Shown piece by piece: positions 45,979 through 56,402 of a stretch of 64,000 nt of DNA (position 1 is its first letter; each line of letters opens with the position of its first letter). Source of the DNA: Hofstenia miamia (taxonomy: Eukaryota > Xenacoelomorpha > Acoela); contig SCFE01000106.1 in NCBI GenBank assembly GCA_004352715.1, forward strand, positions 317,358 to 381,357, written 5' to 3'. Below the pieces are notes generated by a model that saw only the letters and a program-made list of their open reading frames with translations, was not told the origin of the DNA and ran no database searches. Made by a program: the position numbers and the translations under genes.

Positions 45979-46904
45979 AAAATTTAACTAAGAAATAATT
46001 GGGAGTGTTTTGATGACATGATTTTTGTGATGGAAATGGGTCGAAAATGTAGGCCCACGTCGAGCCCACGAATCTTAGGTCCAGCCCAAATCCGGTCAAT
46101 TTTATGATTTTGCCAAAAAAATTCGCTAATTTTTCTGTTTGTTAGATAGTTAAAAATTTAAATTGTAAATATATTTTTTTATACACTATAAATTATATTG
46201 TATTTACTGCAGTTGGTTAATTTGCGTACACTGCTGCGTAATAGTAAGTTATATTTGAAATTTCGGCTTCTTATTACATTCCATATTTTGCAATACCTCG
46301 GCCCAGGCCCTGCCCACATCCATCTCTGAGTGATCTGTGAAAAAACCAATTGTAAAAACTTGGGTTGATGAAGATATGGGTTGTCGAATTTTGAAAAAAA
46401 TGTCGTTTGCAAAGAAATTTGATACAGATGAAAGTAAAGCGTGAAACAATTGTTGAAGGGATGGTTTGAAGAAATATCAATTTCTCAAATAGAACGGATA
46501 ATTATGGAGTTTATTTGAATCACACAGTATACTACCTATATATGTAGATAAATACAATTACTTCAATACAAAAATATAATAATTTATTAAGTAAGTACTC
46601 AAAGAATCATTTTCACTTCCCATGTATTTTTAACGATCGGATTTATATGTTGTGATCTGGTCTAAATCAATATCCTCGACAATGGAGTTTATGAAATCGC
46701 ACGAATCGATCAGTGCATTTCATATCATTTACACGAATACTTTGTAAACACCAAAAATTTGGGTAGGAAAATAGTAATAATTTGAGCGTAGGGTTTTGAA
46801 CGTAATTCAATAACTCTTATTACAAGGAATGGCTGTTATATAAAAACTTAAATAGTCTAGCTAACATAAATCTGCTACTACCATTTAATTTAATGGCAAA
46901 CGAC
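45233..46904. other. No gene; (TA)n tract and one hAT MITE
   Basis: Contains a (TATG/TA)n tract at about 45920-45975 and the MITE at 46025-46328. Open frames at 45460-45726 and 46179-46480 (minus) have no family features; the latter overlap the MITE and are not real genes. Confidence 0.4.
46025..46328. mobile_element. hAT-type MITE, about 304 bp, degraded ends
   Basis: The right end read inward is CAGAGATGGATGTGGGC; the left end TTGTGATGGAAATGGGT matches it from position 5 with a damaged terminus. The flanks CATGATTT and AGTGATCT agree at five of eight positions. GCCCA, GGCCC and GCCCAC words recur near both ends. It is similar in size and ends to the better preserved MITE at 61180-61489. 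Confidence 0.6.
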
Positions 46905-47980
46905 GCGATACTGGATTGGAAGGGATTTTAAATGCTGATCCAGTCTCGTGTTCAATCTGCCTTTCCCAGACGCAATGATAATCCTTTTGAAGGAGTCTTA
47001 ATCCAGGCTATAGACTTTTTGAAATCCTTCGACTCGCTACCATTTGCAATCATTATTGATAAACTTACTAAACTCAACTTCCCAAGTGATTTTATTATCT
47101 TGATGAACGACTACTTATCACTTAGGTTCTCTCGACTTAAAACATCACAGTAAATGGAGTGTCAACAAATCCATCTGGACAGGTGTTCCTCAGGGGTCAA
47201 TACTCGGTCCGCTCCTATTTAAAGTTTTCATTGCCGATCTCAGTACTAGTCATCCGCTCAACCACATAATAAAATACGCAGATGATGTCACGTTTGTGAT
47301 ACCTATTGAAAAATCAAGCACCGAAATTTCCTCGGAAATACAATCAATTCGGAATTGGGCAAGTTTAAACACCTTAACCACTGATGACGACAAATCTTGG
47401 CAGATATTATTTGGTAAAACAAAACACATTTTACCGGCTGATTTTGCTACGGTGCATGTTAAGCGCTTTCTGGGCATCACTATTTCTGATGATCTTAAAT
47501 GGAAAAATCACATTCGTAATATTAGCAAAAAAGGCATCTGCTTACCTTTTTTGCTTAAGACAGATGAGACCAATAGTTGACAAGAAATTCTTATTCACAA
47601 TATGCCTCAGCACTATAATCTCCATTTTTGATTACGCATCACAATGCTTTATAAAATTACCGGAGGTGCTAGAAGAATAACTCCAATCCATCGTAATCGC
47701 GCACTGGCCATAGCCAATGACTCAATTCAACCTCGTATTATTCTAAAATATCGTCGTAATCACCTGGGTTCGAAACTTTTCGCAAGGATTCTCCACCCTA
47801 ACCAACATCTACATTATTTAATTTCTCCCAAGCTCACTCACTCTGGTAAATTCCGAATGGAAAGAATAAACTTATCTATGCGAAGGGATCAATTCATCCC
47901 TTACTTTAGTGCATATTTTAATAATTATTGATACTCTGTCATATTTGTGCAGCCACTTTACAATGAAGTTATTTGTTGAT
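46905..47980 (+). pseudogene. LINE reverse transcriptase relic, 5'-truncated
   Basis: Begins within the fingers-palm: 'QAIDFLKSFDSLPFAIIIDK' (motif A, Asp kept), then after a frame change near 47150 'WTGVPQGSILGPLLFKVFIA' and 'HIIKYADDVTFVIPI' (catalytic YADD intact). 'KRFLGITISDDLKWKNHIRN' follows, and after another break the C-terminal segment 47644-47931 ending 'RRDQFIPYFSAYFNN'. A short (CTA)n at about 48000-48011 may be the tail. Better preserved than the other LINE relics, but still broken by frame changes and lacking endonuclease. Confidence 0.85.
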
Positions 47981-48093
47981 TTTCCTTTAAATAGACGTTT
48001 CTACTACTACTAGATTTCAATTTGCTTTATTAAATAAGCAATGCTATAACCTAAGTTAGTCACAGAATCACAGTAAATTTAGCAGTGGAGCAT

Positions 48094-49294
48094 CTATGGT
48101 ACATAAAAATTATGTGAATACTCTTTTCGAGTATCCTCAATTGCTGCAAAGTAACTTCCAGCTGCTGTTTTAGAATAGGGAGGCTTTCTGAATTCAATTG
48201 GCATATTATTAAAAATTTCGGCTGCCTTTACAAATAAAGATTTAGAAGCATGTGTATTTCGTATTGGGCAAATTTTTATATATTTATTTTGTCGAGTATT
48301 ATATCTTAACTTGTTGTTTACAAAAGAGCTAAACGTTTTGTTTTTGCCAATTATGACAGTGATAAAATACAAGTAGCTAATGTAGAGAATATATCGAGAT
48401 GGTTTCAATATGTTATACTTTTTATAGTATTGGCTTATATGAGAAAATCTAGGGATTTCTGCAATTTGTTCAATAGCCCAGTTGGACATGCGATCTAATT
48501 TATTCAATTTTAATGCGTGATTCCCAATGGCAAGATACGAACCATAATTCACTATGCCATAAAGTTGAGAACGAACATAATTGATGAAAAAAAACTTGGG
48601 AATGCAATTCTTCATTATAATGATGGTAGAGTTAAAAGCTGCTAGTCTTCGAATTTTTTTTCCAAGAAACTCTGCAAAGTCCAAATTTTCATTAAATGAT
48701 ATCCCAAGATACGTAGCTTTGTTTTTATTCACAAGTTCCAATTCATTTAGTTTTAAGTTAAATTTGTAAGAATAGTCAATTTTTAAAGAAGTATGTAGCA
48801 TCATAAACTGTTTTCTTGACATTAAGTATTAAGCTGGTTGATATCAAATCATTTTTTCATTGAAACAAAATCGGTGTTTATCATTTTTATACATTGGATC
48901 TTATTGGCGCAACTATAATAAATACACGTATCATCAGCATACTGGACAATTTTGCAGAAAGAAAGAGAATTCGACAAGTCATTGACAAATACATTAAAAA
49001 GTATTGGATCGAGAATTGATCCCTGGGATACACCTCTTATGGTTTTCCTATAACTTGATTTTTCTAATTCAAGCTTGACTGCCCGATGTCTTTCATTACG
49101 GAAGCTCTCAATTAACATGATTGCATCTGATCAAAAACCGTATTTTCGCAATTTTTTACTAAGGATTGCATGTGGCATACTATCGAACGCCTTGGATAGG
49201 TCAACAAAAACAACTGCGACATCATCTGAATTATTAAGACATTCACGTAGGTTTCTACAGCATATAGCAAAGCATCCAAATTGGTGAGGAACAA
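48094..49294 (-). pseudogene. LINE reverse transcriptase, palm to C-terminus
   Basis: Frames on the minus strand give 'VVFVDLSKAFDSMPHAIL' (motif A) near 49200, 'GVSQGSILDPILFNVFVND' and 'VQYADDTCIYY' (catalytic box intact) at 49118-48849, then a 242-codon frame (48822-48094) with 'YLGISFNENLDF', 'AAFNSTIIIMKNCIPK' and a C-terminal 'FNNMPIEFRKPPYSKTA'. The three frames are separated by small frame shifts; otherwise the length is close to that of an intact enzyme. The preserved catalytic residues suggest comparatively recent inactivation. Confidence 0.85.
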
Positions 49295-50504
49295 TTAATT
49301 TATGTTCATCAAAGTAGATGGTAATTTGCTTTTGTATGCTTTTCTCAAAGATTTTAGAAATAATATGTGTAACTGAAATGGGTCTATAATTAGACCCCTT
49401 TGTAGACCCGGAGTAACAACTGCATATTTAAATTCTGATGGAAAATGGGAATGACGAATGCATAAATTCAATAAATATGTTAAGTGAGTTACTGTATTTC
49501 TAAATGGCATTTTTAGAATAAAATTTGGCACGCTTGAAGGTCCTTTGGACTTATAGCTGTTGACTTGATCAATGTTTTTCAAAACTTCTTTTTCACTTAG
49601 AAAATTGAAAGGGAATGATAAATTACAATGATTAATATCAAAATTGAAAGGGAATGATAAATTACAATGATTAATATCATCAGTGTACGGAAATGTCAGG
49701 CCGTTATAATTACCAATGTTTATAAAGTATTCATTCAACGTATTTGCTACTTGTGCTTGTGATTTTACTATACAGAAGGCATAGTGTGTTTTACTGCAAT
49801 TTTTTGCGAAATACTATTGACGAATTCCCACTTGCTTTTTTCTGTTTAAAATTTGTCCAACTAAATGAGACTATGCTTTTTATGAATATGCTTTTCTAAT
49901 CGTTTGACGGACAATTTATGTGCCTTGTAAATGTTATAATCACTAGAAGACTTCGTACTTTGCCAGTGTTCGAAGCATTTTAAAAGCCTGGATTTTTCAA
50001 CTTCTAGATTTTTGCTCATACTTTCCTTATTCAATTGTCTAGGAAAAACTGAAAATATTTTTAATGGAGCATGCACACCAACAACAGCTTCAATAGTTGC
50101 AAGATAGGTTTTAATGACTTCATCAATATTATTGATTCTGTAAGTTAAATTCCAATTTATTGAATAAATATCTCTTAGAAATTTCTAAGAATCAAAACCT
50201 TTAAGTGAACGCTTAACTATTTCCACACGCTTATGGCGCACTACGTGCATTTTATTGTCAACTAATATCAATGCATTGTGATCGCTAAAGTCACAGGTGA
50301 AACAAAAACAGGTGTATATGTTAGACAATTAGTAAATATATAATCAATTATTGTATTGTTCGAATTTGTACTACGAGTAGGAACTTTATCATTGGAAATA
50401 AGCTGCTGATGTTCATTCATGAAGTTCTTTATCAGATAAGATTGTTTTTTGTCGCGGTAATTGATGTTAAAGTCGCCGCAAATAATTATTGTATCAAAAA
50501 ACAA
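49295..50504 (-). pseudogene. LINE endonuclease end, linker and RT fingers
   Basis: 50504-50268 carries 'IIICGDFNINYRDKK' and 'TIIDYIFTN', the last motifs of an apurinic-type endonuclease. 50076-49861 is linker sequence. 49738-49295 has 'SYKSKGPSSVPNFILK' and 'FPSEFKYAVVTPGLQRG' (RT fingers). Within the latter frame a 39-bp segment is repeated in tandem (49602-49640 and 49641-49679), duplicating 13 residues around INHCNLSFPFNF in frame. Confidence 0.8.
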
Positions 50505-50696
50505 CTTAAATTGGAGAGTTCAAGAGACTTATAATTCATAAATTCTGTTCAATACATTTTGTGTCGAGATTATGTGGCATTAATGAGGAAGTTTTTTAGT
50601 CTTAATGTAGATTCTAATTATTTGATTGTATTACTTTATCATATCAACTTGCGTCTCATTATCTTATATTTAGTTGGCATTCGCATATATTGAATT

Positions 50697-51666
50697 ATGT
50701 CACTATCAAGACCTATGACAAACAGGTATACTAGAGAAGAATTGTTAGAGCTGTTTTTGATACGGAAGATGATGAGATTTCTGATCAGTCTGAAGGTAAT
50801 GATGAGTATGGTAATAATATAATAGATGACGATGAAGAATTTCCAACCGAAACTTTATATTCAGTTGATGATGACGACAGATGTGACGATAGTTCAGAAA
50901 GCAGAAACGATGGTGATAGCAATTTGATGGAAAACAACTGAAGGAAAGTAAGTCAAGTGGAAGTTGGGAGAGAACCTATATCAAGTTTGTTGAAGGGAAA
51001 ACTGGGTTTTCTATGTTTTGTCAAGCCCGAAAACCCATATGATGCATTTACGATTATATTTGATCAAATTGTTGATAAGATTGTTTACTACACCAATATT
51101 GAAGGTAGACGTTTGAAAGCTCTGCGTGCATCACCACTTTTCAACAAGAAATGGAAGTCTGTCATTCGAAGTGACATTGAATTTTTAATTGGTATATATT
51201 TACTTGCTGGTGCATATAGACAACATTATCGCGATATTGAGCAGCTTTGGAATACTACTCGAGGATTTGCAGCTTTCCGTTCGCCTATGTCAAGGCAACG
51301 CTTTGAAATGATAAAACTGTTTTCAGATTTAATGATAGTGAAGCAGTAAAGGAAAATCGATTTTCAAAAATTAGCGAATTATGGAACACTTTTGTACAGA
51401 ATTTACAAAAATTTTATAATCCAGAACCTCAGTTAACAATTGACGAACAACTAGGAGAGTTTCATGGAAGGCTATGCTAGAAACAGTATATTCCCCCGAA
51501 ACCAGGAAAATTTGGTTTTAAAATTTTTTGGTTAACAGATGCAACCAATAGTTTTGTATTGAATGGTTTACCTTACATAAGCTCTCACACACTTTGCAAT
51601 TCCCATGAATTTGGTGGATTGTTAAACGTGTGCGAAAAGGTTATTTGCAAATTGCTACAGCCGTTC
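50697..51666 (+). pseudogene. piggyBac-like transposase, N-terminal and catalytic start
   Basis: Starts MSLSRPMTNRYTREELLELF, then a one-base loss in a T-run shifts frame into an acidic stretch (DDDEEFP, VDDDDRCDDS) typical of the N-terminus of piggyBac transposases. A 130-codon frame at 50957-51349 holds 'FIGIYLLAGAYR'-type family sequence (FLIGIYLLAGAYRQHYRDIE, SPMSRQRFEMI). After another frame change, 'LTIDEQLGEF' (first catalytic Asp) and 'FKIFWLTDATNSFVLNGL' (second Asp) follow. The frame stops matching at KLLQPF, exactly where a hAT element begins. A cysteine-rich end resumes at 53642. Dead copy. Confidence 0.85.
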
Positions 51667-52058
51667 ACTGATTATAATCAAGCTATTAAAATCAGATTAT
51701 AATCGACATTTTTAAAAACAAAATCAACGGTTGTTTACGCAGTTATGCAGGCCTTTCACGTGCAAAATATTTATGACGCGTAAGCACGAGCGACTGATTT
51801 GTTGTGAACAATTCAAATGCGGGAATTGAATGAATTGTGCGTGTGTGTTACATAACATTGCATTTTAACATTTGTATCGTGTGTTGTACATACGAGGCTA
51901 ATGAAATCACCATGATATTCTAATGAGGCTATTCTATATTCTAATATGCTACTAATATTCGACCAGTGTTATGAAGCATGTGCTTTTAAGAGTTTTTGAA
52001 AGCGGAGTCATTTAAGTTTAAGTTTGTTTTAATATTATATTTTTCTGTTTCAGTAGGA

Positions 52059-52496
52059 ATGGCTCCTCCCGGTCCAAAGCTTTCTCTTGTTGGGAAAGAC
52101 TTTGATCGGCTGAAAAAACAAGTAAATGTTGGAAATTGGGCTAAATGTAAAGCGTGTGGTAACGAGATGCACGGGATTCCTAACTGGATGATCGAACACA
52201 AGCGTAATTGTCTTGATGATCCAGTAGCCGATGGGGTCTGTTGCAAACAAACAGGCGAATTTAGACACCTTTTTGTCCACAACATCAGCAAAAGAGAAAG
52301 AGAGTCTTGATATAGCTGTCGCTGAATTTTTTACGCCACAAACACGTCATTCCATAGGATTGAGCACCCGACATTCAGAAAACTGATTCAATCTCTGAAA
52401 CCGAGTTACAGGCCACCTGATAGAAAAACCATCAGAGACCAGTTAACGGAAAATGTTTATTCAAGCTGCGTTACAAAAACTCGGGACATTCTGAAG
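52059..52496 (+). pseudogene. hAT transposase, first coding exon (BED finger)
   Basis: Begins MAPPGPKLSLVGKDFDRLKK after an apparent splice acceptor (TTTCAG at 52053). The BED-type finger is WAKCKACGNEMHGIPNWMIE then HKRNC. Past a frame change near 52270 come 'TSAKEKESLDIAVAEFF' and, after a second one near 52335, 'HRIEHPTFRKLIQSLKPSYR' and 'ENVYSSCVTKTRDILK', which ends at AAG|GTAAAA. The two frame shifts inactivate it. DNA binding is the role of the BED finger in this family. Confidence 0.8.
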
Positions 52497-52576
52497 GTAA
52501 AAACTTGACGCTTTTTTAAGCATAGAATTTTATGTATTTTATATATAGAACTTTATGAAACATCTTTTTTGTTAAG
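52497..52576 (+). other. Short intron in the hAT transposase
   Basis: An 80-base GT...TTAAG interval joins DILK to GEYVTLSMDGW in the frame expected for the family (…K|GEYVTLSMDGWS). A spliced transposase shows that the element is native to a eukaryotic nucleus. Confidence 0.65.
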
Positions 52577-53568
52577 GGAGAGTATGTCACGTTGAGCATG
52601 GATGGCTGGTCGAATATCCACAAAGAGCCTCTGATCTGTGTAGCTGCAACAAGACGCGGAAAAACGTTCATGCTAGAGACGATCAATACTGGCGATGAGC
52701 GGCATACAGCTGAAAACATGCAGAACTTGGCAGAAGCAGCACTTCAAAGAGGACATGCCCGTTTTGAATTCAAGGTGGTGGGATTTGTGACGGATAACGA
52801 AACTTAGAATGCAGCTGGGAGAACATGAATATTTCAAAGATGTCATAATGGTTGGCTGTTCTGCTCATGTGTTCAACCTACTAGCGCATGACTTGAAGAC
52901 AAAAGGAATTACAGAAAAAGTTGACACCATTCACAAATACTTCAGGAATCACAGTCGCCCACAAGCATGGCTCAGTCAAATGAAATCGCCCACAAGCATG
53001 GCTCAGTCAAATGAAAGTAAACAAACCCATGCTTCCATCAGAAGTTCGTTGGAACACGGTTTTTGACACACTGAAGTGCTACAAGAAAACATGCCCGAGT
53101 TTGTTGGCGATTTGCAATGAACACCGGAATCAGGTGCCAAGAGTCTCATCTGGCAAAACGACGTAAAATGAACCTGAAACCGGTACACTTTCTCTGTTTT
53201 CTTTTGGATCCAAGATATTTCGACAAAAAGCTGGATGCAATTGACGAATGCAAAGCTCTGGAGTTAACCAATGCTTCCATCCACGCTTACTAGAGACATA
53301 TGGCAGGTACAGGAGTCGCTCGCCACCATTTTTGAAGGCCTTTTATGACATCAGAATTGCTCTGTCGCCTACGGATTGTTGGCATATGATGTCAATCGAC
53401 GACGAATTAAAAGATGTCGTGATCAGCCTATTATCGTGTTTGCCGACAACGGCTTCGTTAGGGCGACTCTTCTCACCATTCGGCTGGATTCATAATGACC
53501 AGAGAAACAGACTGGGTGTCGAAAAAGCAGCCAAGCTCCTTTTTTGTTTTAAGGTTCTAAATGAATAA
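52577..53568 (+). pseudogene. hAT transposase, DUF659 to dimerisation domain
   Basis: 'VTLSMDGWSNIHKEPLI' opens the DUF659/catalytic part, followed by 'VVGFVTDNET' (Asp of the RNase H-like core), a TAG stop at 52805-52807, 'VMVGCSAHVFNLLAHDL', and 'LPSEVRWNTVFDTLKCYKK' in another frame. The last frame (53248-53568) ends with 'MMSIDDELKDVVISLLSCLP' and 'RNRLGVEKAAKLLF', the hAT C-terminal dimerisation block. A 31-bp segment is duplicated in tandem (52956-52986 and 52987-53017), which shifts the frame. Dead. Confidence 0.8.
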
Positions 53569-53641
53569 AATAATTGAGTTTTCTCACTAATTAGATTTTG
53601 ATTGATTATAATAGAATAAAATCATAAATCACCCAACCCTG

Positions 53642-53709
53642 GTTATAAGTGTGACAAATATATATGCAAGGAACATCAAGTTATTAAGTTTTGTTGCCCT
53701 AGTTGTTAA
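53642..53709 (+). pseudogene. piggyBac-like C-terminal cysteine-rich domain
   Basis: Immediately after the hAT terminus the plus strand reads YKCDKYICKEHQVIKFCCPS then C and a TAA stop. The C-x4-C-x2-H ... C-C-x2-C pattern resembles the short cysteine-rich zinc-binding end of piggyBac transposases. It is in the same orientation as the piggyBac relic that is broken at 51666. About 200 residues expected between the two parts are missing, so a deletion accompanied or followed the hAT insertion. Confidence 0.5.
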
Positions 53710-54037
53710 GATAAATATATTTTATAGTTTTGCAGCTTTTGAGTTTGGAGACTTAGAGTTTTATTTTTTGCAAAATGGTGCCATGTACTAGTACATATGT
53801 TACCGTAGGGTATGTAATATTGGGTTACCAGAATGTTTGTCAAAATGCTATCAAAAATGATATTTATCTTAAAAATAAGATGAAATTTAGCCCTTTGTGA
53901 CATAGTCATGAATAATCTCTTTTATTTAGTAAGTTTTGGTAAGTCATTTTTGACCCCACAGCAGAGGTAAATGTAGTAAATTTTATGCACAGTCTAACCG
54001 TTAAAGTAGGCTTTGGCCTATAACATTAATAACTAAA
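53710..54037. other. Short non-coding stretch
   Basis: May contain the 3' end of the piggyBac relic, but I found no TTAA-flanked terminus. Nothing else recognised. Confidence 0.4.
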
Positions 54038-54331
54038 CAGGGGCGTATTTGGGGGGGGGCTTGCGACTGTGCCCCTTGGGGTAAGCCAATTTCAACGCAT
54101 TCTTATCCGATCTGATCGATATATTGATGAGCAGACTTTTTGTTTGACATAAAGTACAAAAAAGTAGTATTTCATGTTATTCTAATTACCTCCGTCTATC
54201 TTTTTGGTTTATTTATCATGTATGCACGAGCGAGCACGGTATTATGCTAAGAGGGTGAAAAAACTACCTAGGCCTATATGTTTCTGATAAGAATTGGGCC
54301 TCCCCTTTTAGAAATTCTTGATACACGTCTG
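54038..54331. mobile_element. hAT-type MITE, 294 bp, with perfect target duplication
   Basis: The left end is CAGGGGCGTATTTGGGGG; the right end read inward is CAGACGTGTATCAAG. Both flanks are TAACTAAA (54030-54037 and 54332-54339), a perfect 8-bp duplication. GC-rich runs (GGGGGGGGG, GTGCCCCTTGGGG, CCTCCCC) lie just inside the ends. Non-coding. The perfect duplication suggests it is one of the younger insertions here. Confidence 0.9.
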
Positions 54332-54392
54332 TAACTAAAGTCAGGAATATAATAACTAGACTTGTAAAAATTGATTTTGAATACTTTTTAAG

Positions 54393-54433
<41 letters not shown>

Positions 54434-55990
54434 ATACAGCTTTAAAACAGCACAGAACTCTTATGTATATTTATAATGTTGGCCGCATATGAATGGTAAT
54501 CCAAATTGACTGACCAAATTTGTCCGGAATTACTAACCGTATTATTCGAGACAATTATAGTAACATTGTTTCATGGCAAATCAATCACCATCTTATAGAT
54601 AAAATTGAGCAATTTTTGGAAAATACTCTAAAAAATGGCAACTGCCTGCTGCATCTCATAATTAGTCCAAGTGGATAGTGTTTTGCATTAATGTGTATGT
54701 CTCACGGTTGAGAAATTAACAACAACAAACTTCCGTCTAACGAGCAGTCAAGGCAATTGTGGTTAAAGAAAATCAAATTGCGTTTGATAAAAATTTGGCG
54801 TAAGATCAAAGGGATTCCGTGGTTTATCAAACCTCAATTAACGATTATATAGCTAAAACAATCGAATTTAAAGCAAAATCAATTAGATTTCATGTAAAAG
54901 TTATCGTGTGACGCAAAAATGTACTGTTCACAATTACAGGCGGTTCCCTCTTTTACTGCCAGGGAAATGGACAACAAAATGGCCTCGAATGCAGAAAAAA
55001 TAATCGTCTGAAGCCAGCTTAATGCTAGTGTTGAAAGTTGTTTTTGATAGTCAAATGACAACACCAATCCTCATTAGATTCAGCATAGAAATAGTTTTTC
55101 TCAAAAAGTAGTACCAGCTATTTTTTCATGTATCATAAAGTGGTCCCAGTACGTACTTGTCCCATTGAGTGTTTTCTTTATTCGACCCATTTCCGGTGCT
55201 GCAATCAAAATTTTAATTTTAAATTTTTTACATTTAACGCAGATACAAAAGTTTATCCTATAGAATGTCTGGTTTCTCCTGTTAGAGGATTCCTTATTGG
55301 GGCAGCAATATTACAGACATATTATACACAGTTTTACTCAAAACACTGGCAAGAATCTTCAACGCCATGCTCGCAACATTTTGGTATTGACTGTGACTGT
55401 TTACCCAGAATTTCATTGAGTACACGGACTTCGTTAATAAAAAGGACGCGACATGCGTTTACTTTAAGTTATTTGAAGGCTCATATTTTGAGCATCAAAA
55501 TGAAAATGAAAACAAAGGCAGGTGTCACGCGTTCCCTTTTTTATGAATCGTAATGCAGACGGGTGGTACACGTTCCATAAAACTCATTGCTACCGCTATT
55601 TAGAAACAGTGGCACCAATGTAAACTGAATAGTGAATATACAATATTTTTCTCAAGTTGATCAAAAGAGCAGAGCGTCGCAAAAACCACAAATTGAATCA
55701 TTTACAGCTTTCAACATTATACTGTTTAAAAATCAAGTGCGTTTATTGAATCAATTTTATACTGACAATAATATTATTTCTATGTTTTTCACGTAATCTA
55801 ACGTTCAAAGGTAAATCGAAAGTTCAAACGTATGCATTATTTGAAAGGTAAAGTCAATGTGTCATTAGCTCAGGAAACATCGAGATAAAACGAGTGCATT
55901 TAATTTCAAACAATAATATACGAATCATGTAAGAATATTTTAGGCTCATATTGAACGAATTATTATGGTTTGCCTCGATTTACAATACAG
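54332..55990. other. No recognised gene
   Basis: Contains a (TA)n tract at about 54403-54431 and an unrecognised 141-codon plus-strand frame (55128-55553) described separately. Confidence 0.4.
55128..55553 (+). CDS. Unrecognised 141-codon open frame
   Basis: An open frame from MYHKVVPVRTCPIECF to SLFYES. It is cysteine- and phenylalanine-rich with a near-repeat of 'PIECFLYS' and 'PIECLVS' about 35 residues apart. No signal peptide, membrane pattern or family motif is recognisable, and no splice sites or poly(A) signal obviously go with it. In AT-rich DNA a frame of this length is unusual but not exceptional. Treat as hypothetical, more likely non-coding than coding. Confidence 0.2.
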   Translation: MYHKVVPVRTCPIECFLYSTHFRCCNQNFNFKFFTFNADTKVYPIECLVSPVRGFLIGAAILQTYYTQFYSKHWQESSTPCSQHFGIDCDCLPRISLSTRTSLIKRTRHAFTLSYLKAHILSIKMKMKTKAGVTRSLFYES

Positions 55991-56039
55991 AGTAACGCAA
56001 CTATTTTCATTGATTTTTGTTGAAAATAGTTGCGTTACT
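55991..56039. repeat. Perfect 19-bp inverted repeat with 11-base loop
   Basis: AGTAACGCAACTATTTTCA (55991-56009) is exactly inverted at 56021-56039, around TTGATTTTTGT. A perfect stem of this length beside an intergenic region is unlikely by chance. There is no run of T or other terminator context, and no gene nearby. Confidence 0.8.
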
Positions 56040-56159
56040 TTTGAAGCACCTGTATGTAATTCTTATAAAAAAAGAAAGGACATGTTATTAATTGTTATAA
56101 GGTAGCTACTTTCAATAAACTTTTTAAGAAAAAGTGACTTCAGTTGGTTAATGTTGATA

Positions 56160-56402
56160 CAGAGGCGTAGCCAGTCCATCAACTGTAGGGGGGGGGGGGN
56201 NNNNNNNNNNNNNNNNNNNNNNNNNNNNNNNNNNNNNNNNNNNNNNNNNNNNNNNNNNNNNNNNNNNNNNNNNNNCAACTGTAGGGGGGGGGGGCAAAGT
56301 TAAATGTATAGCAATTATCTTACTTACTATTTTCTCTGAATTGAGGGCGATCTGGTTTCAATCTAGGAGTAGCCCCCCCCCTTAGCTACGCCACTGCAAC
56401 TG
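56160..56402. mobile_element. hAT-type MITE with CAGNGGCGTAGC ends, containing a gap
   Basis: The left end is CAGAGGCGTAGCC; the right end contains inverted CAGTGGCGTAGCT, six bases in from the boundary. TGTTGATA occurs on both sides (56152-56159 and 56403-56410), a perfect 8-bp target duplication. CAGTGGCGTAGC is a widespread hAT terminus. The interior is a G-run, 76 Ns at 56200-56275 and a C-run. The same CAACTGTAGGGGGGGGGGG stretch occurs on both sides of the Ns (56180-56199 and 56276-56294), so the gap is probably an overlap. Confidence 0.85.

Larger units (their letters stand above)
48075..50504 (-). mobile_element. Nearly full-length LINE (CR1/Jockey-like), degraded
   Basis: On the minus strand from 50504 to about 48075 the order is endonuclease end, linker, reverse transcriptase, C-terminal segment, the normal order of an ORF2-type LINE protein. 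It is the most complete retroelement of the window but is split into several frames. It lies tail to tail with the LINE at 46905-47980. Only the early part of the endonuclease is missing, next to the piggyBac relic at 50697. Confidence 0.85.
51667..53641 (+). mobile_element. hAT transposon with transposase remains, inside piggyBac
   Basis: The 3' terminus is well defined: ATCACCCAACCCTG at 53628-53641, the inverted CAGGGTTGGGTGAT end known from hAT elements. Downstream of it piggyBac-like coding sequence resumes. The 5' end is placed where piggyBac similarity stops. GATTATAATC motifs occur at about 51670 and 51694, but the CAGGGTTG terminus itself is missing there and no 8-bp duplication of GTTATAAG (53642-53649) was found, so the left end is probably truncated. 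The interior encodes BED finger, DUF659 and hAT dimerisation segments. Confidence 0.75.
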
